A stretch of 64,000 nt of DNA from Chitinophaga rhizophila (GTDB taxonomy: Bacteria; Bacteroidota; Bacteroidia; Chitinophagales; Chitinophagaceae), in assembly GCF_019492185.1 (NCBI RefSeq), contig NZ_JAICCF010000001.1:372001-436000 (forward strand), written 5' to 3'. Shown here piece by piece: positions 30,400 through 39,500 of the stretch. The notes beneath the pieces are model-generated. The model saw only the letters and a program-made list of their open reading frames with translations, searched no databases and had not been told where the DNA came from. A program made the translations under genes and the position numbers. The stretch's first letter is position 1. Each line of letters opens with the position of its first letter.

Positions 30400-31630
30400 A
30401 ATCAACTATCATTTCATAGAGTTTCAACTTCTCATCCAGCACATTCGACTGCATCATGGTGAGCGCTTCCCAGGCATCTATCACAGCGGCGAGTGCCAGT
30501 TTATTTTCCTGGTAATTCAGGAAGCTGACATCCAGCGTCTGACGTAATGCCGGAACGATCTTTCGCTCCATCCCTTCTATCCTTTGCTGCATAGACTGTA
30601 TCTCGTATTGCATCCCGTACAGCATACCCTGCGTTTCCTGGAGCATTGCAGCTCTTTCCTTTTCCATAGCCTGCACGTTATACTCCATGGACCTGATACC
30701 AGACCTGTACATCTTTGAAGACCAGGGCGCGATTGGTATACTGATCATGCCCATGGCACTGAATGCTTTAGGCATCATGTCACCCAGGGGAGACATATGA
30801 TCAAACCGCACCCTGAAGTCAGGACGTTTCTCCTGCTGCATACTCCGGATATTGAGCTGCATGGAGTGTATGCTTTCATCCATCTTCAGCACATCCTTAC
30901 GGGCGGTGGCCAGGGAAGCCGTATCGTAGGAAGCGCCGGCAGTAAACTGCGGCTCATAACTGGTATCTATCTCGAATACCTGGTTGCCGGGGGCATTCAT
31001 TATACTGTTCATCCACGCTCTTGCCCGGGCAATATTCCCCTCTTGCATCAGGATCATGTTACGGTTGTCCTCAATCTTTGCGGTAGCTTTGAACACACCA
31101 CTCAACTGGGACTGGTTGTAAGGGAACCGGACTTCCTCAATTTTCTTCATGGTCTGCATGATCTGTCCATTTTCCTTCAGCAACACGATCCTCTGCCTGG
31201 CGATCAGCCAGTTGAAATAAAGGCGTTTTACCTGCGATTTAAGCTCGTTTAAGGTAATATCCCGGGTTGCGCGTACTACGTTACCCTGTGAGGCGATATA
31301 GGCCTTCTTTGCGCTTAATTTGGCCGGATTAGGAATGTCCTGCTCCACCTGGAACATCAGACTACCTTTATCCCTGCCATCCATGACGTTCTGTCCGGGG
31401 TAAGGCGTCATAAACGTACCTGCTCCAAACATGGGGGCCATCCAGGCGGTTGCGGCGTCTGCCTCATACTTATAGCCTTCTGCTTTCAGTGCATAGGATT
31501 GCAGCAACAGGTTATTCCGGTCCACGCGCTGAAGAATTGTATCCAGCGGCAGGACCACCGTCTGCTGTGCTGCCAGCCGTACCGGCACACTGACGACAAA
31601 CAGTAGTATATATCTAGTGATTTGTTTCAT
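30377..31630 (-). CDS. TolC family outer membrane channel (CusC-like)
   Basis: A 417-residue outer-membrane factor with a cleavable signal peptide (ends LAA-Q). It has the long helical hairpins of the TolC fold: residues ~120-215 and ~330-415 are heptad-like, and Met is abundant (MQQEKRPDFRVRFDHMSPLG near residue 275, and many Met in the last helices), which fits a copper/silver export channel. It lacks a lipoprotein Cys, unlike the NodT-type channel in the multidrug operon. The start overlaps the end of the CusA C-terminal gene by 17 nt, and its own end overlaps the adaptor gene, so the whole set reads as one operon. Confidence 0.88.
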   Translation of the reverse strand: MKQITRYILLFVVSVPVRLAAQQTVVLPLDTILQRVDRNNLLLQSYALKAEGYKYEADAATAWMAPMFGAGTFMTPYPGQNVMDGRDKGSLMFQVEQDIPNPAKLSAKKAYIASQGNVVRATRDITLNELKSQVKRLYFNWLIARQRIVLLKENGQIMQTMKKIEEVRFPYNQSQLSGVFKATAKIEDNRNMILMQEGNIARARAWMNSIMNAPGNQVFEIDTSYEPQFTAGASYDTASLATARKDVLKMDESIHSMQLNIRSMQQEKRPDFRVRFDHMSPLGDMMPKAFSAMGMISIPIAPWSSKMYRSGIRSMEYNVQAMEKERAAMLQETQGMLYGMQYEIQSMQQRIEGMERKIVPALRQTLDVSFLNYQENKLALAAVIDAWEALTMMQSNVLDEKLKLYEMIVDYEKQLYR

Positions 31631-33548
31631 GGATTTCTATTTTTCCGTACTTGCGTAATTCATATTCCTTCGTGAGCAGGAAAATCAGCGGTGTGACCAG
31701 CAGGATATGCGTAGAAGAGGTCAGTACACCACCGATCATCGGCAGTACGATCGGCTTCATCAGGTCAGTGCCTACGCTGGTGGCCCATAATACCGGCACC
31801 AGCCCGAACAGGGACACGCATACTGTCATGAGTTTAGGGCGTAAGCGCTTCGCCGCTCCATATATCACCGCCTGACGCAGATCTTCCCGCGTGATCGTTG
31901 CTGCGGAGTTACCTTTCTCTTTCACCAGCTGCTGCATGGCATCATTCAGGTAGATTACCATCACAATACCTGTCTCCACTGCTATTCCGAAGAGGGCAAT
32001 AAACCCTACCGCTACTGCCACTGACAGGTTCACGCCCCAGAAATAGATCATATAAGCGCCCCCTATCAGTGCAAAAGGCACTGTTATGAGGCTGAGGAAT
32101 GCTTCTCTTACTGAATGGAAGGCAAAGTAGAGTGAGAAGAAAATAATCAGCAGTACTACTGGTGCGATCCATAGGAGGGTCTGCTGACCACGGATCAGGT
32201 TTTCGTACTGACCACTCCATTCCAGGTAATACCCCTGCGGCAGGATGCCGTTTGACTGACTCATTTTACTGATAGCCTCATCCACAGTGCTACCGAGGTC
32301 CCTGCCACGTACATTGAACAGTACCGCGCCACGCAGCATGGCATTGTCGGAAGTGATCATCGGCGGACCGTCCTCAAACTTTACATCTGCGACAGAGGAC
32401 AATGGTACTTCTCCGAATGAAGGCGACATAAGGGGAATACGTTTGATCTGCTCCACGCTGTTACGGTATTCCTGGGCCAGGCGTACACTGATAGAGAAAC
32501 GTTGCCGGCCTTCAATAGTATTACCTACCGGCGCACCGCCCAACGCCGTTTCTACTGTCTGATTCACATCATCAACGGTCAGACCATATCTGGCCAGGTC
32601 GCCTCTCCGCACGTCTATGCTCAGATATTTACCACCGGTTACGGGTTCTACATACAGATCTGCAATACCCGCTGTACCTTCCAGTGCAGCCTTTACCCGT
32701 TCAGATACGGCCGCAATCGTATCCAGTTGCTGGCCATATACCTTCACTCCTACATCGGTGCGGATACCTGTAGCCAGCATATTGATACGGTTAATGATAG
32801 GCTGTGTCCATCCGTTCACTACACCAGGTATCTGCAACCGGGCATCCAGCTCATTGATAATGTCTTTTTTAGTCTTGCCTTCCCGCCATTTATCTTTCGG
32901 CTTCAGCATGATAATCGTCTCAATCATGCTCAGAGGCGAGTTGTCTGTAGCGGTACTCGCTCTTCCGGCTTTACCCAGCACCTTATCTACTTCAGGTACT
33001 GATTTGATGATCTTATCCTGTACCTGCAAAATCCGCTTCACTTCTGCATTGGATACATCCGGCAGGGTAACCGGCATAAACAGGATACTCTGCTCATCCA
33101 GGGGTGGCATAAACTCACTGCCCAGGCTTTTCAGTAATGGTATAGTTATCACCAGGGCAATGACATTGATAGCGATGGTCGTCTTTCTCCATTTCAGTAC
33201 TCCCCTGATTACCGGCTCATAGATACGTTCCAGTATCCGGTTGACAGGATTGGCATTATCCGGTCTGAACTTCCCTTTCATAAAGAACGAGATCAGGACG
33301 GGGCCAAGAGTAATCACCAGGAAAGCATCCATAACCATGATAAATGTCTTGGTATAGGCCAGCGGATGGAATAGCTTCCCCTCCTGCCCTGTCAGCATAA
33401 AAACAGGCAGAAAAGAGGTAATAATGATAATCGTTGCGAAGAATACGCCGCGGGAGACCTGTTTACTGGACTGTTCTATTATCTTCAGTCTTTCTTCTTC
33501 CGTGATCCAGTCGGGCGATCGTCTCCTTATTTTCTTTAACCAATTCAT
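31614..33548 (-). CDS. CusA/CzcA heavy-metal RND pump, C-terminal part (separate reading frame)
   Basis: This frame encodes the pump from just before membrane helix 5 to the end: QVSRGVFFATIIIITSFLPV, the second periplasmic domain, and helices 7-12. Copper-type methionines seem conserved: in ILFMPVTLP, SMIETI and NMLATGIRTDVG, which align by eye with E. coli CusA Met573, Met623 and Met672. The best start is ATG 33548 (MNWLKKI), 8 nt after the stop of the N-terminal part; the frame is open back to 33581. About 20 residues before EEERLKIIEQSSK do not resemble the usual loop. Either this is a natural two-piece pump, a frameshift mutation, or a programmed frameshift. Confidence 0.88.
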   Translation of the reverse strand: MNWLKKIRRRSPDWITEEERLKIIEQSSKQVSRGVFFATIIIITSFLPVFMLTGQEGKLFHPLAYTKTFIMVMDAFLVITLGPVLISFFMKGKFRPDNANPVNRILERIYEPVIRGVLKWRKTTIAINVIALVITIPLLKSLGSEFMPPLDEQSILFMPVTLPDVSNAEVKRILQVQDKIIKSVPEVDKVLGKAGRASTATDNSPLSMIETIIMLKPKDKWREGKTKKDIINELDARLQIPGVVNGWTQPIINRINMLATGIRTDVGVKVYGQQLDTIAAVSERVKAALEGTAGIADLYVEPVTGGKYLSIDVRRGDLARYGLTVDDVNQTVETALGGAPVGNTIEGRQRFSISVRLAQEYRNSVEQIKRIPLMSPSFGEVPLSSVADVKFEDGPPMITSDNAMLRGAVLFNVRGRDLGSTVDEAISKMSQSNGILPQGYYLEWSGQYENLIRGQQTLLWIAPVVLLIIFFSLYFAFHSVREAFLSLITVPFALIGGAYMIYFWGVNLSVAVAVGFIALFGIAVETGIVMVIYLNDAMQQLVKEKGNSAATITREDLRQAVIYGAAKRLRPKLMTVCVSLFGLVPVLWATSVGTDLMKPIVLPMIGGVLTSSTHILLVTPLIFLLTKEYELRKYGKIEIHETNH

Positions 33549-33556
33549 AATCTCGT

Positions 33557-34843
33557 TTATTTTTTCTGCTGGCGCTCCCATTCAGCATATCGTTCAGCAA
33601 GATTTTTATAAGCATTCTCGCTCATGATGATGCCATTATCTACTATCACCCCTATCGCGAGCGCGATACCTGTTAAAGACATAATGTTGGAGGATATACC
33701 AAAAGCATTCAGTAGTATAAAGCTGGCTGCGAGTGTAATAGGTATCTGTATAATAATGCTGAGCGCACTACGCCAGTGAAACAGGAAGATGATAACAACA
33801 ACAGATACGACAATCATTTCCTCTATCAGTGTATGCCTGATAGCATCCACCGACTCTTTGATCAGTTCTCCCCTGTCATAAACAATATCAAACTTCACCC
33901 CATCCGGGAAGCCTTTTGATACCTCCTGCATCTTAGCCTTTACCTTCTCTATGACGGTGGCTGCATTTTCTCCATAGCGCATTACCACGATGCCGCCGAC
34001 ACGCTCTCCTTCACCGTCCTGATCAAAGATGCCCAGCCGCGTTTCTCCGGTCATTTGTACCGAGGCCACATCTGCTACACGTACCGGAATGCTGTTCTGG
34101 GTCTTTACCGATATGTTTTCTATTTCACCCACTGACTGCAGGTAACCGGAGGTTTTGATGATATAACCAATATCGCTCAGCTCAAACTTCCGACCGCCTG
34201 ATTCATTGTTGTTGGCGCGTACAGCATTGATCACATCTGCTACTGAGAGCCTGAAGTACAGCAGTTTATTAGGGTCTACTGTGATCTGGTATTGCTTCTG
34301 AAAGCCTCCGAAAGAGGCAATTTCACTGACACCTTCTACGTTCTGCAAGGCAAATTTTACGTACCAGTCCTGCAGCGCGCGCTGCTCTCCCAGGTCCATA
34401 CCAGGTGCATGCAGGGTATACCAGAGTATATGTCCTACGCCGGTACCGTCGGGACCCAGCTGCGGACTAACCCCTGCCGGCAACGTCCGGGAGACGGTAC
34501 TAAGCCTTTCCAATACCCGTTCCCTTGCCCAGTAGACATCTACATCGTCATTGAAGATGACATAAATGAAACTCATGCCAAACATAGAGGTGCCTCGTAC
34601 ATATTTGATCTTTGGTAATCCCTGGAGGTTGGTCACCAGTGGATAGGTGATCTGATCTTCGATCAGCTGAGGTCCTCTTCCCATCCATTCAGTAAAGACA
34701 ATCACCTGGTTTTCTGACAGGTCGGGAATAGCGTCAATCGGATTCTTTTTAACGGAGTATACTCCCCAGGCAAACAGGGCGATTGCCATGACCAGTACAA
34801 TAAATCTGTTGCGTAACGACCATTCAATAATGCGATGTATCAT
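33557..34843 (-). CDS. CusA/CzcA heavy-metal RND pump, N-terminal part (separate reading frame)
   Basis: This frame encodes the first 428 residues of a metal RND pump: helix 1 (LRNRFIVLVMAIALF), the first periplasmic half with DAIPDLSENQVIV (near residue 36, a heavy-metal RND signature), helices 2-4, and the helix-4 proton-relay Asp in GVIVDNGIIMSENAYKNL (near residue 405). It stops at TAA (33559-33557) in the cytoplasmic loop between helices 4 and 5, immediately after a run of six A on the coding strand. One extra base there would join it to the next frame and give a ~1,080-residue protein of normal length. Neither half alone would be a complete pump. Confidence 0.88.
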   Translation of the reverse strand: MIHRIIEWSLRNRFIVLVMAIALFAWGVYSVKKNPIDAIPDLSENQVIVFTEWMGRGPQLIEDQITYPLVTNLQGLPKIKYVRGTSMFGMSFIYVIFNDDVDVYWARERVLERLSTVSRTLPAGVSPQLGPDGTGVGHILWYTLHAPGMDLGEQRALQDWYVKFALQNVEGVSEIASFGGFQKQYQITVDPNKLLYFRLSVADVINAVRANNNESGGRKFELSDIGYIIKTSGYLQSVGEIENISVKTQNSIPVRVADVASVQMTGETRLGIFDQDGEGERVGGIVVMRYGENAATVIEKVKAKMQEVSKGFPDGVKFDIVYDRGELIKESVDAIRHTLIEEMIVVSVVVIIFLFHWRSALSIIIQIPITLAASFILLNAFGISSNIMSLTGIALAIGVIVDNGIIMSENAYKNLAERYAEWERQQKK

Positions 34844-34923
34844 ATCTCTTCTTTTCTGTAACCGGATGTGACAAGGTCTGCTGCCACATCCGGACTGTTT
34901 ACGTTAAATACCGGAAAGCAGCG

Positions 34924-35304
34924 TTAATGCTGGTGCTGGTGAGCAGGTTCAGCGCCGGTAGCCTGCTGTCCTTTACGGGTATACAGGCAGCAACCCGGCA
35001 GTTTTGCATATACTGCATCTGACGCGGTGGCGTTATCGGTATCATGGCCTGCTGCAGCAACTTTCTTCTGAATATCATCACTGCTGATCTTAGCCGGATC
35101 ATAGGAAACAGTCATCATCTTGGACTTCACGTTCCATTCTGCTTTCTTAACACCTTCTACTGCCAGCGCTTTCTCTACCCGGTTTTTGCACATACCGCAG
35201 TTACCGTATACTTTAAAGGAAGCTTTCTTTGCTGATTGAGCGAAGGCGGAAGACGCACCCAGGACAGACATCAGTGCGATGGAAAGAGAGATTACTTTTT
35301 TCAT
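34924..35304 (-). CDS. Periplasmic heavy-metal-associated (HMA) domain protein
   Basis: A 126-residue exported protein. The signal peptide covers residues 1-22 (AFA-Q), followed by one HMA domain (residues ~28-95). The metal site is CGMC (Cys36, Cys39) in the context GNCGMCKNRVEKAL, matching the Bacteroidota variant of GMxCxxC. After the domain there is an extra PGCC pair and a His-rich tail (HQHQH), both able to bind copper. It is the first gene of the dense part of the efflux operon, 80 bp before the pump. A periplasmic Cu(I) chaperone or buffer that feeds the pump is the likely role. Confidence 0.88.
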   Translation of the reverse strand: MKKVISLSIALMSVLGASSAFAQSAKKASFKVYGNCGMCKNRVEKALAVEGVKKAEWNVKSKMMTVSYDPAKISSDDIQKKVAAAGHDTDNATASDAVYAKLPGCCLYTRKGQQATGAEPAHQHQH

Positions 35305-35630
35305 GCTTTATATTATTTGAGTCGTTTGAATAAAGGGTAATATTTATCTGTACACAGGCAGGTGTCCATATGTGCAGATGGGAAGATGTGTAGAGAATAA
35401 GTCAGTATAAACGGACAATTAAGCCTCAAATCATCAATTCCTTATGCAGGGATATTGACGAGGATATATAAGCTATACAGCAGCATGTCTGTAGGCCGGA
35501 TGGCAATGCAGATAGCAATCAGTAAAAGCTGAAGCTGTCCGGAGTAAAAGGAGACTTATTGATTGAGAGGCACCGGTGTGTTATGCAAATGGAATGCATA
35601 TCAGGAGATGTACACCGGTATAAGGGTTGA
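35305..35630 (-). other. Gap between HMA and HYC_CC_PP genes
   Basis: About 325 bp without a supported gene. I see no clear promoter pair, hairpin or operator. It could hold the separate promoter of the HMA-led operon, but no consensus -7/-33 set is visible on the minus strand. Confidence 0.35.
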
Positions 35631-36038
35631 TCAAACGCGGAAAACACAATTCAGCACATGTATATGCACACAACACCCTCCTGGCGGGGCGTTGGTAACA
35701 GGATATTCTTCTGCAATAGCTGTGGTGTGTACAGGCCGGCTGTCGAAATAATAAACAGGATTGGCTACAGCAACCAGCTGCATGCCATGTGCTACATTCT
35801 CAGTAGCTTTCTGGTCTTTCTCCAGTTTAACGGTTTTATGCTCGTCCTTACAGCATTTTTTTGCGCGCATCTTACCGGCAGACGTGCGGCCGCATTTACT
35901 GCATTGCTTTGCCTTCGCTTCGCTATGCCATAACTGCACTCCTGTCAGCTCGCCCATGCAATAGTGCATGTGCAGGGTAGCACCTGTAGAGGTACCCATG
36001 TATAAGACAGCTAATATGAGTGCAAGGACTTTCTTCAT
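35631..36038 (-). CDS. HYC_CC_PP family protein (copper-associated, exported)
   Basis: A 135-residue small protein with a hydrophobic leader (residues 1-20). It carries the three features after which the Bacteroidota family HYC_CC_PP is named: HYC in LHMHYCMGE (25-27), the CC pair in KKCCKDE (62-63) and PP in TNAPPG (118-119). Additional CSKC (46-49) and a C-terminal CCVHIHVLNC make it very rich in Cys and His. Members occur beside copper-efflux genes, and it here heads the Cus-like block on the same strand. Metal binding is likely from composition; the exact role is unknown. A possible -7 element (TATTTTTG, minus strand 36053-36046) lies just upstream without a -33 partner. Confidence 0.75.
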   Translation of the reverse strand: MKKVLALILAVLYMGTSTGATLHMHYCMGELTGVQLWHSEAKAKQCSKCGRTSAGKMRAKKCCKDEHKTVKLEKDQKATENVAHGMQLVAVANPVYYFDSRPVHTTAIAEEYPVTNAPPGGCCVHIHVLNCVFRV

Positions 36039-36266
36039 TACGGAACAAAAATAGTAGTAATTATCAGAAACTGTTTATATAATTTTTGTTTGTTTTTATA
36101 TTTTATTACCAGACCTATACCGATTAGATAATTTCTAACCCTTGTTCGAACCGGCTTTAACAAAACTACAATCGTCTGTTACTGGGCAGTAAATACCTGC
36201 AAAATGCACTGCGGCAGCCCCTCCGCGGGTTTTAGTACATTTACATTTCACCAGTATTTATGAACT

Positions 36267-37031
36267 ATGGCAAAACAAACTTCACTGATCACCTTTACCG
36301 GAAGACTGGGTAACATGATCGGATATAAGAGAAACGGCAGGCTGTTCCTGCGCAATATGCCGCAGCAGGTACGGCAGACGAGTGGCACCCGGCGGGCAGC
36401 GCTGCGCTTCGGAAAAGCCAGTCAGCGGGCAGCAATGGTCCGTCGGAGCGTCAAAGGGCTGCTGGATGTATGCTGTGACAGCAGTCATATTAACCGGCTT
36501 ACCAGTCAGCTCATTCCTTCAGGTGGCAGTAATATCGGATCATTAACAGGGTTCAGGTTCAACAAAGAGGCCAGTATCACCCGTTTCTTTACAGAGATGC
36601 CGGTATTGTCGAAGTCGGGCATATTACGCATTCCGTCGCAGGCTATACCTGCTATCAAGGGCATTGATGCGTTACAGGTAAAAGTGATCGCCACACGTAT
36701 CAACTTCAGTACACGGGAGATGACCGGCGCAATGAGTCATATATTTACTGTAGTAACCGGAGCAACATTCGCAGGATATAGCACAGAGATAGATGTTCCC
36801 GGTACAGGTATATTGTTTATCACCTTACAGGTATGCGGTATAAGTGAAGGACTTATTACCGGGAATAGTCAGCTGATGGCAGCAGATATTATTGCAGTAC
36901 GGGAGCAAGCAACTCCCGCATGCGTTACTGTAAAAACGTACGCTAAAGAAAAGGATACTGTTGGTGATACTTTCCGTCAAAGGACAATGGCAGTCAGCCG
37001 CCGACTGACCGCCTATATCCAAAGAGAGTGA
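36267..37031 (+). CDS. Hypothetical protein, DUF6266-like N-terminus
   Basis: A 254-residue protein. Its N-terminus, MAKQTSLITFTGRLGNMIGY, then a basic RNGRLFLR and TRRAALRFGKAS, resembles the start of DUF6266-type Bacteroidota proteins, whose function is unknown. The rest is mainly beta-type sequence with several V/I/T-rich strands and no signal peptide or membrane helix. Such proteins are often stand-alone, and here the gene is isolated between the copper block and the ArsR operon on the other strand. Assignment to DUF6266 is tentative and rests on the N-terminal pattern alone. Confidence 0.6.
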   Translation: MAKQTSLITFTGRLGNMIGYKRNGRLFLRNMPQQVRQTSGTRRAALRFGKASQRAAMVRRSVKGLLDVCCDSSHINRLTSQLIPSGGSNIGSLTGFRFNKEASITRFFTEMPVLSKSGILRIPSQAIPAIKGIDALQVKVIATRINFSTREMTGAMSHIFTVVTGATFAGYSTEIDVPGTGILFITLQVCGISEGLITGNSQLMAADIIAVREQATPACVTVKTYAKEKDTVGDTFRQRTMAVSRRLTAYIQRE

Positions 37032-37328
37032 TCCGGTGCTGCCTTAGTACGATATACTGGTGAATGAACAATACGATAAGACAACCATCCGCATTATACC
37101 ATTTATACCGCTTTCCTGTTTGCTGTAATGGCCTCCCAGCCATGAAACGGCCTTGCTATTGCCTGCATATTCCTGCATTATCTTCACTTACCCACAATCG
37201 CCTGAAATACGGGGCAATGCACATCACCGTATTAAGTCCACGTCTACATCTATGCGATCAGGTCCGTTATATACTCTTAACAGGTACCAGCAATACATCA
37301 GTTATAAGAACAGTATACCGAATACAGG
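37032..37328. other. Gap between convergent genes, no feature recognised
   Basis: Just under 300 bp between the DUF6266-like gene and the DUF4256 gene. The small frames here have no credible start or protein character, and I see no strong hairpin. Confidence 0.4.
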
Positions 37329-37904
37329 CTATACCCTGAGCGCTCCGCGGAAGCCTCTTACAGCGTAATACGATTGTGCGCCGTTGTGGTAAACAAACAC
37401 CTGGTCATATCTGCGATCGCCGAAGATAGCGCCACCCAGTTTTCTGATAGCAGCGGGGGTAGCGAGCCAGCTGGAAGTTTTAGTATCAAATTTACCTAGT
37501 TCCTGCAATGCGCGGTACTCTTCTTCATTCAGCAGTTCAATGCCCATATCAGCAGCCATATCCACCGCACTATCTGCAGGTTTAAACTCTTTCCTAGCTT
37601 CCAGTGCGTCCCCGTCGTAACATACGTTACGGCGGCCTTTAGGCGTTTCAGCAGCACAATCGTAAAAGATATATTCACCGGTCTTTTTATCGAATGCCAC
37701 TACATCGGGTTCACCTTCTGTACTTTCCATAGCATTCAGCGACCATTGTTTTGCGGGATCTGCTTCCAGCTTAGCCTGTACCTGTGCCCATTCAATGCCC
37801 TTGTGCCTGTGCATGTTCTTTTCAAAACGCGCCTTCAATGTCTTAAACAGTTCATCACGTTCTGCCGTGGAGAGTTTCTTTTTACCGGCGGCTACTTTAG
37901 TCAT
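37329..37904 (-). CDS. DUF4256 domain-containing protein
   Basis: A 191-residue cytosolic protein that fits DUF4256 over its whole length. Recognisable strings are MESTEGEPDVVAFDKKTGEY (residues ~63-82), an FYDCAAETPKGRRNVCYDG block, EYRALQELGKFDTKTSSWL and the end FGDRRYDQVFVYHNGAQSYY. The function of the family is unknown. It is the last gene of a four-gene minus-strand unit behind an ArsR-type repressor, and is commonly found with SRPBCC/DoxX genes of this kind. The gap to the previous gene is 59 bp. Confidence 0.88.
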   Translation of the reverse strand: MTKVAAGKKKLSTAERDELFKTLKARFEKNMHRHKGIEWAQVQAKLEADPAKQWSLNAMESTEGEPDVVAFDKKTGEYIFYDCAAETPKGRRNVCYDGDALEARKEFKPADSAVDMAADMGIELLNEEEYRALQELGKFDTKTSSWLATPAAIRKLGGAIFGDRRYDQVFVYHNGAQSYYAVRGFRGALRV

Positions 37905-37963
37905 AGCGATCTATTTTTCAGTTAAGTAAGTAAAGAGGAAATATGCTTGTCAGGCGATTGTTA

Positions 37964-38368
37964 TTATAGTCCCATAGCAGGGATCCCTGTTGCCGGCTGA
38001 CCTACCTTTCTCTCTGCCGGTCTGAAGTACCAGGAGATGACAGTTAATACCAGTAACAGCAGAGAGGGTGCTGTTTCTCCGAGTGAATCGCCCATGGTGA
38101 TGTGGGAAATGGCGGCTCCGGACATAGCAAAGAAAAAGCCGGCATACGCCCATTCTTTCAATATGGGTAAGCGGGGCAGCAATATTGCGAGTACACCGAG
38201 CAACTTCCAGATACCCAGTATTGTGAGGAAGTACACCGGATAGCCGAGGTGTGTCATCATATCAACTTCATCCTTCAGCTTCATTAACTGTACCACCGCT
38301 GTTGACACCATACCTAATGCTAACCAGCAGGTAAAGATCCAATAGATAATCTTGTTTCTTTTTTTCAT
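37964..38368 (-). CDS. DoxX family membrane protein
   Basis: A 134-residue integral membrane protein with four hydrophobic helices and the DoxX-like pattern (YWIFTCWLALGMVSTAVVQL, then GYPVYFLTILGIWKLLGVLA). It lies 6 bp after the SRPBCC gene. DoxX-like proteins with ArsR/SRPBCC neighbours are widespread, but their activity is not established. Confidence 0.85.
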   Translation of the reverse strand: MKKRNKIIYWIFTCWLALGMVSTAVVQLMKLKDEVDMMTHLGYPVYFLTILGIWKLLGVLAILLPRLPILKEWAYAGFFFAMSGAAISHITMGDSLGETAPSLLLLVLTVISWYFRPAERKVGQPATGIPAMGL

Positions 38369-38374
38369 AACGGG

Positions 38375-38842
38375 CTATTTTAGTTTGTGAACAATTTCCT
38401 GTAAACGGTCGTGGGCCATATTAATGCCGTAGGCAAACGGTAGTTTGAGCATCTGGTCCCTGAGTTCATTTGATTTGTAAATGACGTGCATGGTAAGTTT
38501 ACTCGTGTTGTCGGTGAGCGCTTCAAAATCCAGGAACTCCAGTTGCACGTCGAAAGGGGCGTTTTCCATCTCAAAGGTACGGGTGATTTTCTTCTCCGGG
38601 ATAAACTCATGATAAGTGCCATTGGCGCGAAACATTACATTGCCTTTAGGGTCGCTGGTCTCGAATTGCCAGCAGCCATGCTTCCTGCTCTCGAGCTTTA
38701 CGACTTTGGTACCCATCCATTGAGCCAGCAGTTCAGCTTCTTCATATGCTTTAAACAGCAGCGCAACAGGCAGGTCAAACTCTCGGGTAATGGTGAGATC
38801 ATGGCGGCCTTCCGCCGCATGTACCTGGGTTTTCCGTTCCAT
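38375..38842 (-). CDS. SRPBCC (AHSA1-like) domain protein
   Basis: A 155-residue START/AHSA1-fold protein. It opens with the family pattern LTITREFDLPVALLFKAYEE (residues ~16-35), then the LLAQWMGTK segment and a C-terminal long helix. This fold has a hydrophobic cavity and binds small lipophilic molecules; the ligand here is unknown. It starts 6 bp after the ArsR-type repressor gene and is surely co-transcribed. Confidence 0.88.
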   Translation of the reverse strand: MERKTQVHAAEGRHDLTITREFDLPVALLFKAYEEAELLAQWMGTKVVKLESRKHGCWQFETSDPKGNVMFRANGTYHEFIPEKKITRTFEMENAPFDVQLEFLDFEALTDNTSKLTMHVIYKSNELRDQMLKLPFAYGINMAHDRLQEIVHKLK

Positions 38843-38848
38843 GAGGTA

Positions 38849-39172
38849 TTATTTTTTAGGTGTGTAATTTTTCATCAGCGCTTCTAATTTATTGAATCTG
38901 TCATCCCACAGTTGCCGGAAGGGTTCAATAAAGTCTGCTATCTCTTTCATCTTTTTTCCGTTGAGGTGATAATAAATTTCTCTCCCGTTCTGCTCCTGCT
39001 CCAGTAACTCACACTCAATCAATATCTGCAGGTGTTTGGATACGGTCGGCCTGGCCGTGTCGAAATTGGCTGCGATAGCGCCTGCCGTCATGGAGTGGGA
39101 AGCTACCAACAGCAGTATGGCCCTTCTGGTAGGGTCTGCTATTGCCTGGAAAACATCGCGTCTTAAATTCAT
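38849..39172 (-). CDS. ArsR/SdpR-type winged-helix repressor
   Basis: A 107-residue winged-helix regulator. The first helix [16 protein letters not shown] (residues ~8-23) and the recognition helix region [18 protein letters not shown] are those of the ArsR family, while the metal-site sequence ELCVCDL is absent, so it should not sense metals and is closer to the SdpR/YczG autorepressor type. It is the first gene of the operon with SRPBCC, DoxX and DUF4256 genes. The promoter directly upstream carries two identical-geometry palindromes, so autorepression is very likely. Confidence 0.9.
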   Translation of the reverse strand: MNLRRDVFQAIADPTRRAILLLVASHSMTAGAIAANFDTARPTVSKHLQILIECELLEQEQNGREIYYHLNGKKMKEIADFIEPFRQLWDDRFNKLEALMKNYTPKK

Positions 39173-39174
39173 TA

Positions 39175-39222
39175 TGTAGCTATTTGACTACAAATATATA
39201 TGTAGTCATATAACTACACAAA
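39175..39222 (-). promoter_or_regulatory. Promoter with double palindromic operator for the ArsR operon
   Basis: On the minus strand there is a -33 element TTTG (39222-39219), a 20-bp spacer and a -7 element TATATTTG (39198-39191), a perfect Bacteroidota promoter 18 bp before the ATG. Two 18-bp palindromes TGTAG-N8-CTACA lie at 39175-39192 and 39201-39218. The first covers the -7 end and start region, and the second fills the spacer, so a bound repressor would block initiation. The inner half sites also form a perfect TGACTACA/TGTAGTCA inverted repeat (39185-39208). Confidence 0.85.
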
Positions 39223-39500
39223 TTTTTCTTTGGCTTGAGGCATATTCGCCATTCCTACAATGTCATTTTAAAATAACAGCAGTGAATATCTCTGCCGACA
39301 GTATGCACGAAACGGGAGGATCTGAAAAGATGGATCTGTGATCGTAATAAAATGCTATCATCTTTTCGTAAAAATGTATTTGCTTTTGAACTTCCGGGGC
39401 TTATGGAGAAAAGCAGGCCTGACAACTGGTGTACGAAGGATACACGTTATTTATACCATTCATCCATAGATAACGTAAAGGAAACATAGGCTTAACATTC

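Noticed and set aside
36046..36053. Minus-strand TATTTTTG before the HYC_CC_PP gene as copper-operon promoter
   Set aside because: There is no -33 partner at the right distance and it is only 7 nt from the ATG.
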